The notes: generated by a model from the sequence alone, not told the origin. Shown: positions 33,180 to 46,184, counted from the stretch's first letter. The stretch: 64,000 nt of DNA from Lethocerus indicus (GCA_019843655.1 JACDQD010000001.1:45849659-45913658); one strand, 5' to 3'. Program-made: numbers and translations.

Positions 33180-33500
33180 ACCCCCCTACGGGAGACGGTC
33201 GACCACGGCCGTCCCCATTAAAAGAATTTTATTTTTCAAAATTTGTCACAAGTCCCCACGGGGCACACGACACAACTTATGTTTTCTCTCTACAATTTTC
33301 TGTTTGTCGAATGGGCCCTAGGCAGGTAGGCGACGTCTATCAAGGTTCGAGGCCACGCTATTCATTCCTAAAAATTCTACGAACAGATTATAGAAACAGT
33401 GCAGTCCGGGAAAAATAATACAGGTCAGAGACGTAAGACTTGTTTAACAAAGTCCTGCCAAGAGATTACGACTCTTTGGGGGTTCCCCACCTCCCTGGAA
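33180..33500. other. Non-coding stretch
   Basis: Contains a C/G-rich inverted segment (ggtcgaccacggccgtcccc, about 33198-33217). No gene was recognised. It may include the decayed right end of the pogo element. Confidence 0.4.
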
Positions 33501-33509
33501 GATCGGGAA

Positions 33510-34353
33510 CATCAGGTTTTTACCAAAGGAAATGGTAAACCGCTCACCGACAGCAAAGCTTATCGACCCATCTCGCTGCTCTCCGTCACAAGGAGATCAT
33601 GCTCGATAAGCTGAGCTCACTATAACAACAGAGCGGGGCTAGCGTCGCCGCACCACTTCGGGTTCCGGAGAGGACGCATTTCTGGCGGTTATCAGTGCGG
33701 CGTCCCTCCCGTTCAAGTATGTCGCTACGGTATACGTAGATATCGAAGCGGCCTTCGACTCGCTCTGGTGGCCCAACATCCTGGGGCGCCTGAGGGAGGC
33801 GAATTGTCCCGGAAACCTGTACAAGCTCGTGCGCTCCTATCTGACCGACAGGAAGGTCATCGTCGAGGGGGCAGGCGAACAGGCCGAAGGTACTGGACTC
33901 GAAGGAACAATGAGGAGGGGGTGCCCGCAAGGTTCTGTACTGGGTCCCTTCTTCTGGAACTTGGTACTGGACTCGTACCTGAACGAAGAGGACGAAAACA
34001 TCTACCGGAAGGTAGCCTATGCCGACGATATAGGCCTGATCATAACGGGCAACTCAAAAGTCGAGGCTCCTGAGTGGAGTATGCACCTCCTATTTCTAAT
34101 TACAGGGCACGGATCCGAATCACCATCTACATAGATTCGGATTAGCAGCGAATCCAGAGTGCCAGTGCGGAGGCATCGAGAACTGGGAACACGTCTTAGT
34201 GGACTGCAGATACTACGATGCCGAGAAACAAAGCTTGATCTAGAACACCGGAGAGTGGCGATCACCGACCCCGCGGTCCTTCTGAAGGATTTCCTGAGGT
34301 TTTCCCCCCTGGGTAAAAGCACACAGGGTAAGTCAACAAGTTTACCTAAATAA
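33510..34353 (+). pseudogene. R1-clade ORF2 fragment: RT and C-terminal zinc finger
   Basis: RT motifs in order: TKGNGKPLTDSKAYRPISLL (33520 on), then after a frame break VYVDIEAAFDSLWWPNIL (first catalytic Asp), RRGCPQGSVLGPFFWN and KVAYADDIGLII (catalytic YADD, about 34015-34030). The frame then jumps at about 34065 to the extreme C-terminus, where another frame encodes FGLAANPECQCGGIENWEHV followed by LVDCRYYD. That is the Cys-X-Cys..His..Cys finger typical of R1-clade ORF2. The tail VAITDPAVLLKDFLRF ends at a stop, 34351-34353. The thumb region is deleted. Confidence 0.8.
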
Positions 34354-34480
34354 GATAGTAGGGCGAGCGCCTCCACGTGGCGGGACAGGGGCAGGGATCT
34401 GGGGACCCCCGGGCGACCAGATCCTTGGCGAAGGCTCGCAAAGTGCAAGTTCCTCGATAAACCACGATTCTTTAACTGTT
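34354..34480 (+). other. R1-clade 3' UTR piece
   Basis: Follows the ORF2 stop and shares gcgagcgcctccacgtggcg and ggacaggggcag with 20413-20456. This links the RT fragment to the family whose tail precedes the R1 target at 20675. Confidence 0.65.
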
Positions 34481-36077
34481 CTCTCAACAAGTCTAAAAAT
34501 ATTTTATGATTCATTTTATGAATATTTCGTTCGTTTTCTTATAAGCTAGTAGAAATAAAATGGACTCACGTTCTCCGGTGTTAGGCCTGGACGACTCACC
34601 TTATGTCCTCACCTTGTAAAAATAAATGATAAATAAGATAAAAAGAATAACTAAAAATTACAAAAAAACAAATTAAATATAAGAACCCTGTTAACATACG
34701 CTATAATAAATGGCTCACGCGTTACTAGAACAGTGGGGCATGAGAAGGACCGGAATTTCCGTTTTACTGGTTATCTCCAAATAAACATTATCTGTCTTCA
34801 ACGCCCGTAAAAGGTAGTCGAGACTACAGTCACGGTGTACACGTGTGTGTGGCGTGTAATAGTTGCAACAGGAAACCTAATTTCTTTTGTAAGATAAAGA
34901 AAAACAAAATAGTTAATTATCTTACAAAAACTCTGAGAGGATTACAATACACAGAGTAAGTCTCGAAAAGACGAAAAAGGAAACTGAAAACTTAAAGCCG
35001 ATTAAGCTATAAGTATTTAATTCCCACTACAGCCTCTAACACTAAATGCTTTAAATAATTGTTTCCTTCCGGGATTGAAATTTCAAAATTTCCAATAGAT
35101 ATCAAGGACACATCTTATAGACCATGTTCTATCCAGGATATTGACTTTTGTCCCTATGTTTGTCAGTGCCTGTTATACAGATCGCGCATCATCACGTGCA
35201 TGTAATCTGGAAATGTCAATCGCTTATGATTATAAGATATATATCTGACAGGGTCAGGGTGTGGAGGGGGAGGGAACCGGCGAGCCTAATGAATGTCAAT
35301 TGGATGTCCAATATAGATTCATTCATGACATATACCAGTGACGTAGGCAACTCAGGGTTGACATCTACCTTCTTAATTATAATACGGTGGGAGCCCAACA
35401 ATAATTATAGCGGTAAATTCGTAATAATAAAATTGCCGCCGTGTATTCAAATACTTGAAATGACAATACAGTAACGTGTTTTGTAAAAAAACCAATAGAC
35501 GATAATATCTTTTAAATTGATTCAAAACTAACTTGCAGATTAAATAAACGATAATTATGATTAAATGCCGTGGGATATAATATGCTGTTAATACTTTTAT
35601 TTGGATAGGATACAAAATCATTACCGGATTTACATTGTCTTATAATGGAAGTTACTGAACTAAATTGTGAACCAATTTAGGGAAATACGGGTTGAAGCCC
35701 GATTGCCATGATCAAAGGGCGTTTGATGGCCTGGCCACTTTGGCACGATAGGTAGGGGCGGTCGGAGGGATGACGAGAGGGGTGGTGGGGGAGGGGATTA
35801 GGCACGCCGTATGTACATACAATTGGTATACAGGAATGTGTATATGCCCACGGAGGACCGTATGATCATAAGCGGTAATGGGGAAAATAACCGTATTTGA
35901 GAGTATCGCATTAAATGCAGTAGAGTGCCCCTATAGATTACAACCGGGTGTATAATTTCTAAATAAACTAAAGTAGAATGTTTGACAAGAGAAGCTTATT
36001 ATCCTAGCTAACAGAACAAAGTAAATGGTAAGAATACATTCCTTAATTCCTTCACTTTAATTCTAGTTATATTAAAG
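34481..36077. other. Non-coding stretch
   Basis: AT-rich. The frames at 35148-35474 (plus) and 35373-35621 (minus) have no recognisable domain. No repeats noted. Confidence 0.45.
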
Positions 36078-37057
36078 GGTTAATATTTACTACCGGGGCC
36101 CCCTAGGTTATCGCGCGTGTTCGATATATCGATCTATACGGGTGAACCGATGTCGTCAACTGGGTCGGCCATCTTCGTTTTCACACCGGGCAATCATTTT
36201 TGTTTTCGAATCTGACGGGAAGGGTTTGTTTTTTTTTGGACATTAGGCGGGTTTTTTGTGTTTGAGTAATCATTTTTGTTTTCGGATCTGACGGGTTTTT
36301 TTTAAATTAGGCGGTTTTTTTTTTGTGTTTGAGTAATCATTTTTGTCACACCGGGCAATCATTTTTGTTTTCGAATCTGACGCGAAAGGTCGTTTTTTTT
36401 GGAAATTAGGCGGTTTTTTTTGTTTGAGTTGCTATGGAAGTGTTAGTTTTATTATATTATTTTTTATATATTTCTTTTCGCGTCGTAATTACTTTCTTTC
36501 CTTTTACTAAAAAAAAACCCCCGTCGGACGCTTTAATAAAAGTACGCGATGTGAAGACAAAGATGGCCGACTCAGTGACGACATCGGTTCACCCGTATAG
36601 ATCGATATATCGAACACGCGCGATGACCTAGGGGGCCCCTGTAGTAAATATTAACCTATTATTTTTATATATTTCTTTTCGCGTCGTAATTACTTTCTTT
36701 CTTTTACTAAAAAAAACCCCCGTCGAACGCTTTAATAAAAGTACGCGATGTGAAGATAAAGATGGCCGACCGAGTTGACGACATGGGTTCACCCGTATAG
36801 ATCGATATATAGAACACGCGCGATGACCTAGGGGGCCCCTGTAGTAAATATTAACCTATTATTTTTATATATTTCTTTTCGCGTCGTAATTACTTTCTTT
36901 CCTTTTACTAAAAAAACCCCCCGACGAACGCTTTAATAAAAGTACTCGATGTGAAGATAAAGATGGCCGATCGAGTTGACGACATGGGTTCACCCGTATA
37001 GATCGATATATCGAACACGCGCGATGACCTAGGGGGCCCCGGTAGTAAATATTAACC
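36078..37057. mobile_element. Foldback-like element with tandem terminal subrepeats
   Basis: The left end (36078-36185, ggttaatatttactaccggg ... cttcgttttcaca) is the inverted complement of a right-end motif (... cccctgtagtaaatattaac c). The right-end motif is present three times as part of direct repeats with periods of about 200 and 201 bp (about 36457-36656, 36657-36856, 36857-37057). Arm identity over about 108 bp is high. The middle (36186-36430) holds three copies of caatcatttttgttttcgaa followed by tctgacg and G/T-rich tracts. No transposase frame. This organisation is typical of foldback/Galileo-like or composite MITE elements. No clear target duplication was identified. Confidence 0.75.
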
Positions 37058-38516
37058 AAATGGGTTATATAAGCAACGGTAAAAATAAATACAGAAGTTT
37101 TTAAATTGAAATAAAAGGCCATAAATACATAGTATCTCTCATGGGTAACAAGCAAGATGAGTTACAACAAGGCTCCACACTGGTCGGCGGTTCTGATTAA
37201 ATAATGTGCAACGTATTTACGAAATAAAGCTTGTTGATAATTCAGTTTGAGTAGCAAAATTGTAATAAGAAGTCATTTCAATACACAAGAGCTCGAATAA
37301 ATCATGCTGCATATGAAATGTTGCCCGAAAAATAGAGACTGAGACTCACCTTCCTCAGTATGCTGTCTGTCTTTCCCCTGTTGGAGAATTAAGTCTCCGG
37401 ACCCACCTGTATATTTCGATGGATGGGCGACTACCGATTGTGCGAAAGGCAATAGCTAAGAACACTAAAGGAACAGAAAACGACGCTGCATAAAGAAAGA
37501 ACAGTGAGAACAAACATTCCAGGTCCGAGAGGGAGCCATATTGCCTTGCACAGTAACATGGCTTCCCCACCAACTCTACCTACTTCCGTCCGTTAACCTG
37601 ACGTCATCAGGCATCGTGGTCGCATGAACACGCCATAAAGACAGTAACAGAACTATTCCTAAATCACTTTATATTATAAATAATGAATTTCATAAATGCT
37701 ATATGATGTAATCCATTAATAACATGTTCCGGCTCCATAATCTATTACTGAAATTCAATTTTAAGACCAAAAAACTATTGGGCCAGAAGCAATCAAATAT
37801 AGTTACTAACTAGACACTCGAAAAAATAGAATATAACAAGATAAAAATGAATTAAGAAGATATAAATAAGTAATGGCAAGCTAATCAGAAAAGCTAAGTA
37901 AAAACTTCTGACGTTGGAAACTACTCTAAAAATCAACAAGTGGTGACCAAGTCAGGTTTCAGGTTATCCGATCTTCATGTAACTAAAAGCGCACACTCAA
38001 CATTACTGAATTGAAAATTAACTAGATCTACCTATTGTGCTTACCATAAAATAGTTGTTGTGATGGTTGGTGCAAGGAACACTAAGAGAGAGTGGAAAAT
38101 ACACACAGAAAAGGACCCGTAAACGACTCAAAGGGCTGCAGCCATATTACTATAGACAATAGAGCCAGAAGGCTTCTCCCACCACGTCCTGTTGAATCAG
38201 ACGATATCGGACCACACCCAAGCGACAGGAGCGCCGCCACGGCATTACAGAACCAAAATCACTGATAGAAGGAAATGGAAATTAAGAAAGCAACAGATTG
38301 GGTTTTCTATTCAAAATTTAGAAAGATTTTAAACATTGATGGCCGATGTAAACTGCTAGTGAAAATCTTTATTTTTTTCAAATCCTAACTCATTCTCAGC
38401 ATAATAACTGAAAACCCAGTTAGATTTTACAATATTTCATTAAAAATCTTGAAAGTGTAATCAACATTATAACAAATATGTGGGACATAATCATGATCAA
38501 TAGCCTAAGTAACGTA
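37058..38516. other. Non-coding stretch
   Basis: AT-rich, no gene recognised. The 72-codon minus frame at 37355-37573 shows no domain. Confidence 0.45.
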
Positions 38517-38528
38517 TTTAGAAACTCT

Positions 38529-40926
38529 CCTTTCCCATTATCTATATCCTCAGTCTATTCTTCACCCAATCAAAATCTATCTCGAGTCCAACTTCTAACT
38601 CACTTCCAATCCCTCGGTCCCCACTTTGCATCAGGTGGTGACTATAACGCGAAGCATCCTCGCTGGGGTAGTAGAGTCGCGAATCCCAGAGGACGAATTC
38701 TGTCCACTATCCTCCAATCCCAAAATTATAACATCATCTCTCCATCCTCCTATACCTATTGGCCCTCGGATAACTCTCGCCTTCCTGACCTCCTTGACTT
38801 CTTCGTCACCTTCGGTGTAAGGGGAATCCACAGCACAGTATCTGTCCTGGATGATCTAACATCCGATCACAATCCAGTACTTCTCCTACTCGACCTACAT
38901 CCCATCCCAATCTCTTTACCCCCATCCCTTACACGAGGTCTAACTGATTGGACCCAATTCCAAAACCTCGTAGACTCCTGCATAAATCTTAACATCTCCT
39001 TAAAAACCCCCGCAGAAATTGATGCAGCCGTAGAAGTGTTTACCACAACTATCCAAAACTCCGCATGGGAAGCTTCTAAAGCTTCTCAACCTTCCTCATT
39101 TCCATCAAATTCTGTACCTTTAAATCTCCCATTACATGTACGCTCCCTCATAATCGCTAAAAGGAGAGCTCGAGCTGTCTGGAGACGCACTCGTTATCCC
39201 TCCGATCGTCTAAGATTTCACCAATTATCCCGCCAACTACATTCCGAACTTGTTACCATTAAATCTGAAAGATACAACTCCTATATATCCTCGCTCTCAA
39301 CCCAAGATCATTCCTTGTGGAAAGCCACGAAACGACTTCTTTCCTATCAAGCAGTGAGTGCGCCTCTTCGCAAAAGTGACGGCTCTTGGGCCAGAACTGA
39401 TGCGGAAAAGGCAACCGAGTTCGCCAAACACCTGACCACAACTTTCAGACCACACCCCGATTCTGATACAGATCACACCAACTCTGTATCTGAATTTCTA
39501 CTATCACCACTCCCTCTTTCCCCTCCTCCTAAGGCTATCCTACCTTCTGAAGTTGCTTATATCATCAGAAAGCTCCCCGCACGTAAAGCCCCCGGCTTCG
39601 ACTTAATAACATCAGAAGTACTCCGCCACCTTCCTAAGCGAGCCATAGTATTTTTAACTTACCTCTACAATAGCATCCTAAGAACAACCTATTTCCCAAT
39701 CCTTTGGAAGTTCTCCTTAATAAAGCTAATCCCCAAACCTAATAAAAGTCCCTTTGAACCGTCCTCCTACAGGCCAATAAGCCTTTTACCATTACTCTCA
39801 AAAATCTTTGAGAGAATCCTCCTAAAACGACTCCTTTCAATCATCGATTCCTCAAGCATAATTCCTAATCACCAATTTGGCTTCAGATCACAACACTCTA
39901 CTATCCAGCAGTGCTTCCGCGTTGTAGACGAGATCTCCTCCGCACTTGAGCTTGGCCAGTACTGCGGTGGTGTCTTCCTCGATGTTGCAGAGGCATTTGA
40001 TCGAGTTTGGCACCCCGGTTTACTGTTTAAGCTCAAAAGCATCCTTCCCAGTACATATTACCTCATCCTCAAATCATACCTTGAGGACAGGTTCTTCAGA
40101 GTTAAGGAAGGCCAAGAGCTATCCGATTACTGTTCAATCGAAGCGTCTGTTCCTCAAGGTAGTGTCCTAGGTCCATTCCTATACACAATATATACCTCTG
40201 ATATACCCACATATCCTTCAACAGTCCTCGCCACATTCGCTGACGACACTTGCGTCCTCACTTCCAACCAAAATCCCTCAACTACAACCATCAATCTCCA
40301 AGAGCACCTTTCCAATATCCAGTCCTGGTGCAAACGATGGAGGGTGAAGGTGAATAGCTCTAAGTCTGCTCACGTCACCTTCACACTACGTCGACATCCT
40401 TGCCCTCCTGTTCTATTTAACAGCACTCCTATTCCCATCCAACGGAGGCCGCTACCTGGGACTCTACATAGACAAAAGACTCACGTGGAACCCCCATACG
40501 CGTCTCAAAAGAACAGACCTCAACCGCAAATTTGGACTGTTGAGACCTCTATTGAAAAAGACATCAAAACTGACAGTAGACAACAAACTTACAATATACA
40601 AAACCATTTTAAAACCGACATGGACTTACGGAATAGAGCTATGGGGTTCTGCTAAGAAATCCAACATCGCCCGCATCCAGAGATTCCAATCAAAAGTCCT
40701 TCGTACCATCCTTAATGCTCCCTGGTATGTTTCTAACCAAACAATCCATAATGACCTCAACATACCAACAGTCGACGAAGTCGCTAAATCACGCTTCCTC
40801 AAATTCCACTCCCGCCTCCTTCCACATCCAAACCCGCTCGTTCAGTCCCTTTCCGCTTCTACCCATCCACTATCCCCACCGCGACGGCTTAAACGCCACT
40901 GGCCCAGAGATTTCCTGCAGGACTGA
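38529..40926 (+). pseudogene. LINE ORF2 (endonuclease part plus reverse transcriptase), one frameshift
   Basis: Open from flanking DNA to 40655. The first 17 codons from ATG 38478 lie in host DNA and the duplication, and are not element sequence. The endonuclease C-terminal half has GGDYNAKHPRWG and the terminal SDHNPV motif. RT then follows: RKLPARKAPGFDLIT, SSYRPISLLPLLSKIFERIL, HQFGFRSQHSTIQQ, VFLDVAEAFDRVWHP (Glu where Lys is usual), VPQGSVLGPFLYTIY and FADDTCVL (catalytic pair). A single frameshift near 40440-40460 moves the frame to YLGLYIDKRLTWNPH and the C-terminal domain ending RLKRHWPRDFLQD at 40924-40926. RT core residues are intact, but the truncation and frameshift make it inactive. 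Confidence 0.88.
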
Positions 40927-41060
40927 GACAAGCCAAAAGTACCATCACTGGATGGCGTCTTTATACAAGTTAAACAAGTCCAATCACCCAAACAACCGCC
41001 ATTGTACATATAACTGTAACAGTTGATAGTACAAAAATAAAGTTAAAAAAAAAAAAAAAA
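38529..41060 (+). mobile_element. Jockey-type LINE, 5'-truncated, with 12-bp duplications
   Basis: Bounded by an exact 12-bp duplication, tttagaaactct (38517-38528 and 41061-41072), and ending in 15 or more A (41045-41060). The insertion starts within the endonuclease domain, so ORF1 and the 5' end are missing. It is the master-like copy for fragments at 30841, 31803 and 45455. Length 2.53 kb. Confidence 0.92.
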
Positions 41061-41072
41061 TTTAGAAACTCT

Positions 41073-42750
41073 AGCAACAGAAAATACCACCCCCCACTCA
41101 AGACCACCAGAAATTTAAGGATTAGTGTATAATGTCTGTTTGTTTATTAAATTTATTATTTTGTTGGTTTTAATGATTCAAATAAGGGGCGGTATTATCT
41201 TAGGATGATGTATAACTGAGATTTCGAAAGGACAGGATACGAATTGTTATAACACAGTATGTTCAGCATTACCCTGGCTCTGGACTGAGTAGAAATAAAA
41301 AGAAGATAAATGTAAAATAAGACCAATTTTTGCTTTTGGGCATTAAAAAAAAGCAAGGAGAGATTTTGGTAATTAATAAATAAAAATGTGTAAGTAAGTA
41401 ATAAATGCTGTACTTACCAAAAATGACTGAGGGCTCATTATGGTTCCAGCATACAGTAGCCCTGCTACTGGACTTCTGCCAGCATACAATGGTGTGAGAA
41501 GGAATTACACATGATCCCTGCAAATGGTAATGATTTCAGTCATGCTACAAGATTTTGTTTCATAAAATTTATACAAATATGATTTACTCAGAAATCAATA
41601 TGATACTAACAGAATATGCAATACAATATTAAATCAAAATAACATTAAGAAATGCTAGGAAACTCTGTTTTATATTCTAAACTAACTGAAATCCCTTAGA
41701 TATGTTAAAATGCTAGCTATTCATACCGCAATGTTCGGACAAGACCCGTTTTAATAGACCCAATACAAAATATAACTAAAGAAATATCTATTATTGTTGC
41801 AGAAATTACCTTGGACGTTAAGGTAAACGAAACCTTATTTTCCGTTTGGAAAATAACTCCAAGAGACTCCTTTTCAAGCATTCCTTTACCCTCTTTATCG
41901 ATCTGTATTCAAGCTCACTGGCCTTTTCAATACGATGTCCCGATGTTTCATTAATTCTTGAGCCACATACATTATATGACTAGTCTGCTGCCTCAGGTTC
42001 TCAGAGTCCAAGCCATTCTGAAATATTTTAATGGAATGTTCACTGAAATGTACGAAGCCTATCGGCAAATGAATAAACACACGAGCTCAAAACACAATTC
42101 ATTTAATCTTTTGTTTCATTATATGACTAAAAATGTCATCAAAGACATACATGAACGGTATCCTTACCGTCCGCCTTACTTAATATCACCTTGGTTAAGG
42201 TTATAAATATGGTCTCTCTGGTTCTTGGTTATTAATATGCCGCAATTAGCAATTTAATAAACCTCTAATTAAATATTAAAACTGTTAAACCCCTATTCTC
42301 ATGTTATTCTATCATATTATGACGCATTATGATGCAATAGTCCGATTTCGGCTCTCGGGAACGAACGCAGTATTGCGCCATAAACATTGTAAAAGAGTTG
42401 AACTAAATTCATTCGAGCCGAAAATGCAATAAATGGCCATCGAGATCACTGTTTTACACAAGTTTTTCCTATACCGTTTATTAATTTCACTGCAGAACGT
42501 TCAACCGGCCCGGATTGAAGTTTCACCTACTTTGCTCGGAAATGAGGCTAAGTATCCACAAGGAGGATTGGACGCGAAAATCAAGTTAGTTCGAAAGTTC
42601 ATTTTTTAAGTATTTAGAGTAAATTTGGCACTATTGGGGGGCGAACAAAAAAAGGTTCCCCTGGCTTCAAAATAGGGACAAAATTAATTATAATTAATAT
42701 TATAGTTATATCGAAGGTATACATAAGTGGATATAATGATGAGAACTGGT
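41073..42750. other. Non-coding stretch
   Basis: No gene was recognised. Frames at 41269-41523 (minus) and 41958-42206 (plus) have no domain. From about 42330 the DNA is more GC/CpG-rich. Confidence 0.4.
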
Positions 42751-42759
42751 TAATCTTAC

Positions 42760-42885
42760 CTAGGTGGTATCTGATGTGGGTGATGAGGTCGCAGCGAACC
42801 TTTCAGCTGGAGGCGTGGGCACCTTCTACGGCCTCCCCACCGCTGTCCATGTCTACATTCAGCGGCATCGGAGTCTGGTTGGTCA
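42760..42885 (-). other. Possible host exon (splice-flanked, minus strand)
   Basis: On the minus strand a pyrimidine-rich run (ctctttcccccttcccaaac then acccag) ends at 42886. It is followed by 126 bases with codon-like composition, ending in ctag before gtaagatt, a good 5' splice site. One frame reads TNQTPMPLNVDMDSGGEAVE then GAHASS and stops (42803-42805), as an alternative last exon might. The frame after the stop (KVRCDLITHIRYHL) is also protein-like. No family was recognised, so this is weak evidence only. Confidence 0.22.
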
Positions 42886-43448
42886 CTGGGTGTTTGGGAA
42901 GGGGGAAAGAGGCGGTAACTGGAAATAAGTACTACTAAAAATAGCCTTATGACATCATCACACCTACACGGTTTACTCGCCGCTCTCTGTTCTGTGCTCA
43001 ACCTCGACAACTGCCCGCCATTTATTTATACGAGGTTAAAAAGAAAGGTATAATTTAAGATACCCCTAGGGAATACCATAAATCTCTCGCTGAATTTCTC
43101 CGATGCTAGATCGGTTTCGGCTACTTTAGTCACAAGTCGGTTGACCTTAGGGTGTCCCGTCTAAACCGATTTCGGTTTCCCACCGCGATCAATCCGATCG
43201 AGAGGAACTGTAACGCCCGACGAAGCATCCTATCAGCGCTCCCACAGTGGACACGAAAGAATATATATGTAAGAATATATACGGACCGATCGGCCGCAAC
43301 CGGTCTAGAATTGTAATTTGAAACGAAATATCGCGATAAATTATTATTCGATTCTAAAACAACTAAATATTCGTTATATGAATTTAAAAAAAATTAATTA
43401 TTAATGTGTCCCTCTTTACGTTTCCTGTATTATTTTCAGAGAGAAGGG

Positions 43449-43977
43449 GTATGAGCAAAATTTTAGAAAAACTTCTCCGCCGCATTTATCCCATCCTACA
43501 ATCCCACGATATCCTACCGGACCATCAGTTTGGGTTCAGAGCGGAACATTCCACTATTCATCAGTGTAATCGCGTTGTAGACACCATCGCCTCCGCTCTT
43601 GAGAGAAAGTAGTATGTTTCTGCCGCATTTCTCGATGAAGCGCAAGCTTTTGACAGGTTGTGGCACTGTGGACTGCTGGTGAAACTCAAAAGAATCCTTC
43701 CTCCCACGTACTACCTAATCCTTAATTCCTACTTGAGGAACAGACACTTTCGAGTCTCTCAAGGCGCTTTCCTATCTGATTCCTTTCCTATACTTGCAGG
43801 TGTTCCACAAGGTAGTGTTCTCGGTCGCTCCCCTTATTCTGTATACACTGCCGATATCCCTCAACATCCTGATACTTTCCTTGCTTCCTATGCAGACGAC
43901 AATGCTGTACTCTCTACAAACTCAGAACCTTATTTAGCATCACATTCAACAACACAGTAACAATAAAGAAAAAAAAA
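43449..43977 (+). pseudogene. LINE RT fragment with 9-bp duplication
   Basis: Flanked by agagaaggg at 43440-43448 and 43978-43986. Encodes a piece of Jockey-type RT: MSKILEKLLRRIYPILQSHD, HQFGFRAEHSTIHQC, a tag stop at 43610, FLDEAQAFDRLWHCG, GVPQGSVLGRSPYSVY and YADDNAVL. It then ends abruptly at caataaag plus an A-tract. Related to, but clearly diverged from, the 38529 family. Both 5'-truncated and internally deleted before its tail. Confidence 0.8.
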
Positions 43978-43986
43978 AGAGAAGGG

Positions 43987-45450
43987 CTGGGCCTAAGGGA
44001 GCCGGCTTAGACGCAGTGAAGGTCCCTCAGTTCCCCTTTCGGGTTTGGGTCTTCGGAGCCCAGTTTAGGTCCCAGAACCCCGTATCGCTGTCGAATGGAA
44101 ATTCGAAAGTATTTTACATTATTAAATTAGTCACCCCGAGCACTTGGCGAGGCATTTAGTCTTGAATCGCTGTATCGCCACACTGTAACCGACTCGCACA
44201 GAACACATAGAAAAAACTAAAAAAAATATCGACTGATATTCTGAAAAACAAACAAGAACGGGCTAATATTCCAAACCATCGCCTATAATGTACTGTTCCA
44301 TAGTTTCAATTATCTAATATTTCCATTTCATCCCTGACATTATGACTACTTAAGTAAAATTTTGAATTCTGCTGTAAGTTGCGGACGAGCATTTTTATTT
44401 TCTATATTTTCTACTGGCTAACCGTCTTCATAAGTAATGCCGTTTCTGATCAAATTTATTTTTCATCATTTTCTGCATTTAGGGGGATACACTCAGTCCA
44501 ACGAATTTTCAAGTTTTTTGTCCCGTCCGAAAAGATTTTATTTCAAAGCTTGTAAAATTACCTCGTATGTTCTTGGGGGGTCGTATAAATCTAAATTTCT
44601 AGATCGGCCACAGGTGAATGGCTGGGAGAGGGGAATCGCAACGGAATGATATTATTCCGAACAGAAACAACGGTAAATAGTTAGTCACGGAATCGCGACT
44701 AATTTTTGACTCACCGGTTCGAAAGCGAGTACGGAGAGAGGACGGTCGACCGGAAAAGGCTGGTTTGAGGAATTTTTTTTTCTCTTATCTGACCGTTACT
44801 TCGAATCCACCTTAGGCACTGAGTCAGACGGCGATTTCGACAGAAAGTGACGTTCGTCTATCGGTTCTGAAACTCGACTAGCAATTCCGGGAACGAGTGG
44901 GCCGAAGGCACATATAAGCCGAGCTATTGAAATTACCGGCTAATCACCGACGTCTTCCACAAACGGTTGTCAAGGAAAACATTAACTCCGGCAGAGCCCA
45001 ACCAAGAATTACTTGATTCGAAACCATAGGATGGCTGGATAATAATCGCGGCAAAAATTTACACCGAAACATTTATGTTATTGTTGGTTTACATTTTTTA
45101 CAACGTTGCTTATATAGAAAAATTAGTAACGAATTAATCTAACGAATACCTGGAAAGAATTTAAAACAAAAATGAATTCAGATTCAGGGCAGTAATTACT
45201 AGCTACTCTTTTCAGTATTGTGATATTAGAATTAATAAACTGAGATTCAGTCCATACTTTGGGTTTGGCAGGAAGCGGGGTCAACGCCCTCAGGGATGTT
45301 GTTGATTCGGATGGCTCCTTCTGAAAACGCCCCACTGCTAAAACCTGGCCCTACAGTGTTCCTACGCTTGGAAAAGGAAAACAGACTGAAAGAAAATTTT
45401 CACGGTCCCTTCCCATTCGTCGGGCTGTAATAAAGCAATTTATATCCGTC
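43987..45450. other. Non-coding stretch
   Basis: No gene or repeat was recognised. GC- and CpG-richer parts alternate with AT-rich parts. The short frame at 44437-44649 has no domain. Confidence 0.4.
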
Positions 45451-45454
45451 AACT

Positions 45455-46165
45455 ATAAACAGCAAACTCCAGGAGCACCTTTCCAACATCCAGTCCTGGT
45501 GCAAACTGTGGAGGGTGAAGGTGAATAGCTCCAAGTCTACCCACGTCACCTTCACATCACGTCGACAACCCTGCCCTCCAACAATACTATACCCGCCTAA
45601 CAGCAGGCTCCCTACTTCGGGCTCTATACAGACAAAAGACTCACGTGGAATCTGCACACCCGACTGAAAAGAACAGATCTAAATCGCAAATTTGGACTGT
45701 TGAGACCTCTTTTGAAAAGGACATCAAAACTTACAATAGTCAACAAACTGACAATATATAAAGCCATACTAAAACCGACATGGACATACGGAATAGAAGT
45801 TCCGTACGGATCCAAACATTCCAGTCAAAAGTCCTTCTTACCACAAAATCCACCATGACCTCAACATACCGACAGTCGACGAAGTAGCTAAATCTCGGTT
45901 CCTGAAGTTCCACTCCCGCCATTCTCCTCATCCTAACCCACTCGTTCAGTCCCTTTCCTCTCTTACCCATCCATTATCCCCCCCGCGTCGGCTTAAACGC
46001 CACTGCCCTAGAGATTTTCTTAGTCCGATGCCGTAAGCTGCTCATGTGACAAAAGTGCCATCATTGGGTGGTCTCTTTTATCGAGACATCTACGTGGAAA
46101 AAAACAAAACATTGAACATTTGTACCAATAACTATATGTAGTTGATTGTATAAAAAAATAAATGG
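45455..46165 (+). pseudogene. Jockey-type LINE 3' fragment
   Basis: Starts at the ORF2 segment equivalent to LQEHLSNIQSWCKRWRVKVN of the 38.5-kb element and runs through its 3' UTR to ataaatggtaaaaaaa. It has frameshifts and a deletion after ggaatagaa that removes the WGSA..IARI region. Recognisable pieces include the DNA equivalents of GLLRPLL and RFLKFHSRHSPHPNP. The target duplication was not identified. Confidence 0.75.
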
Positions 46166-46184
46166 TAAAAAAACTGTTTAAAAT

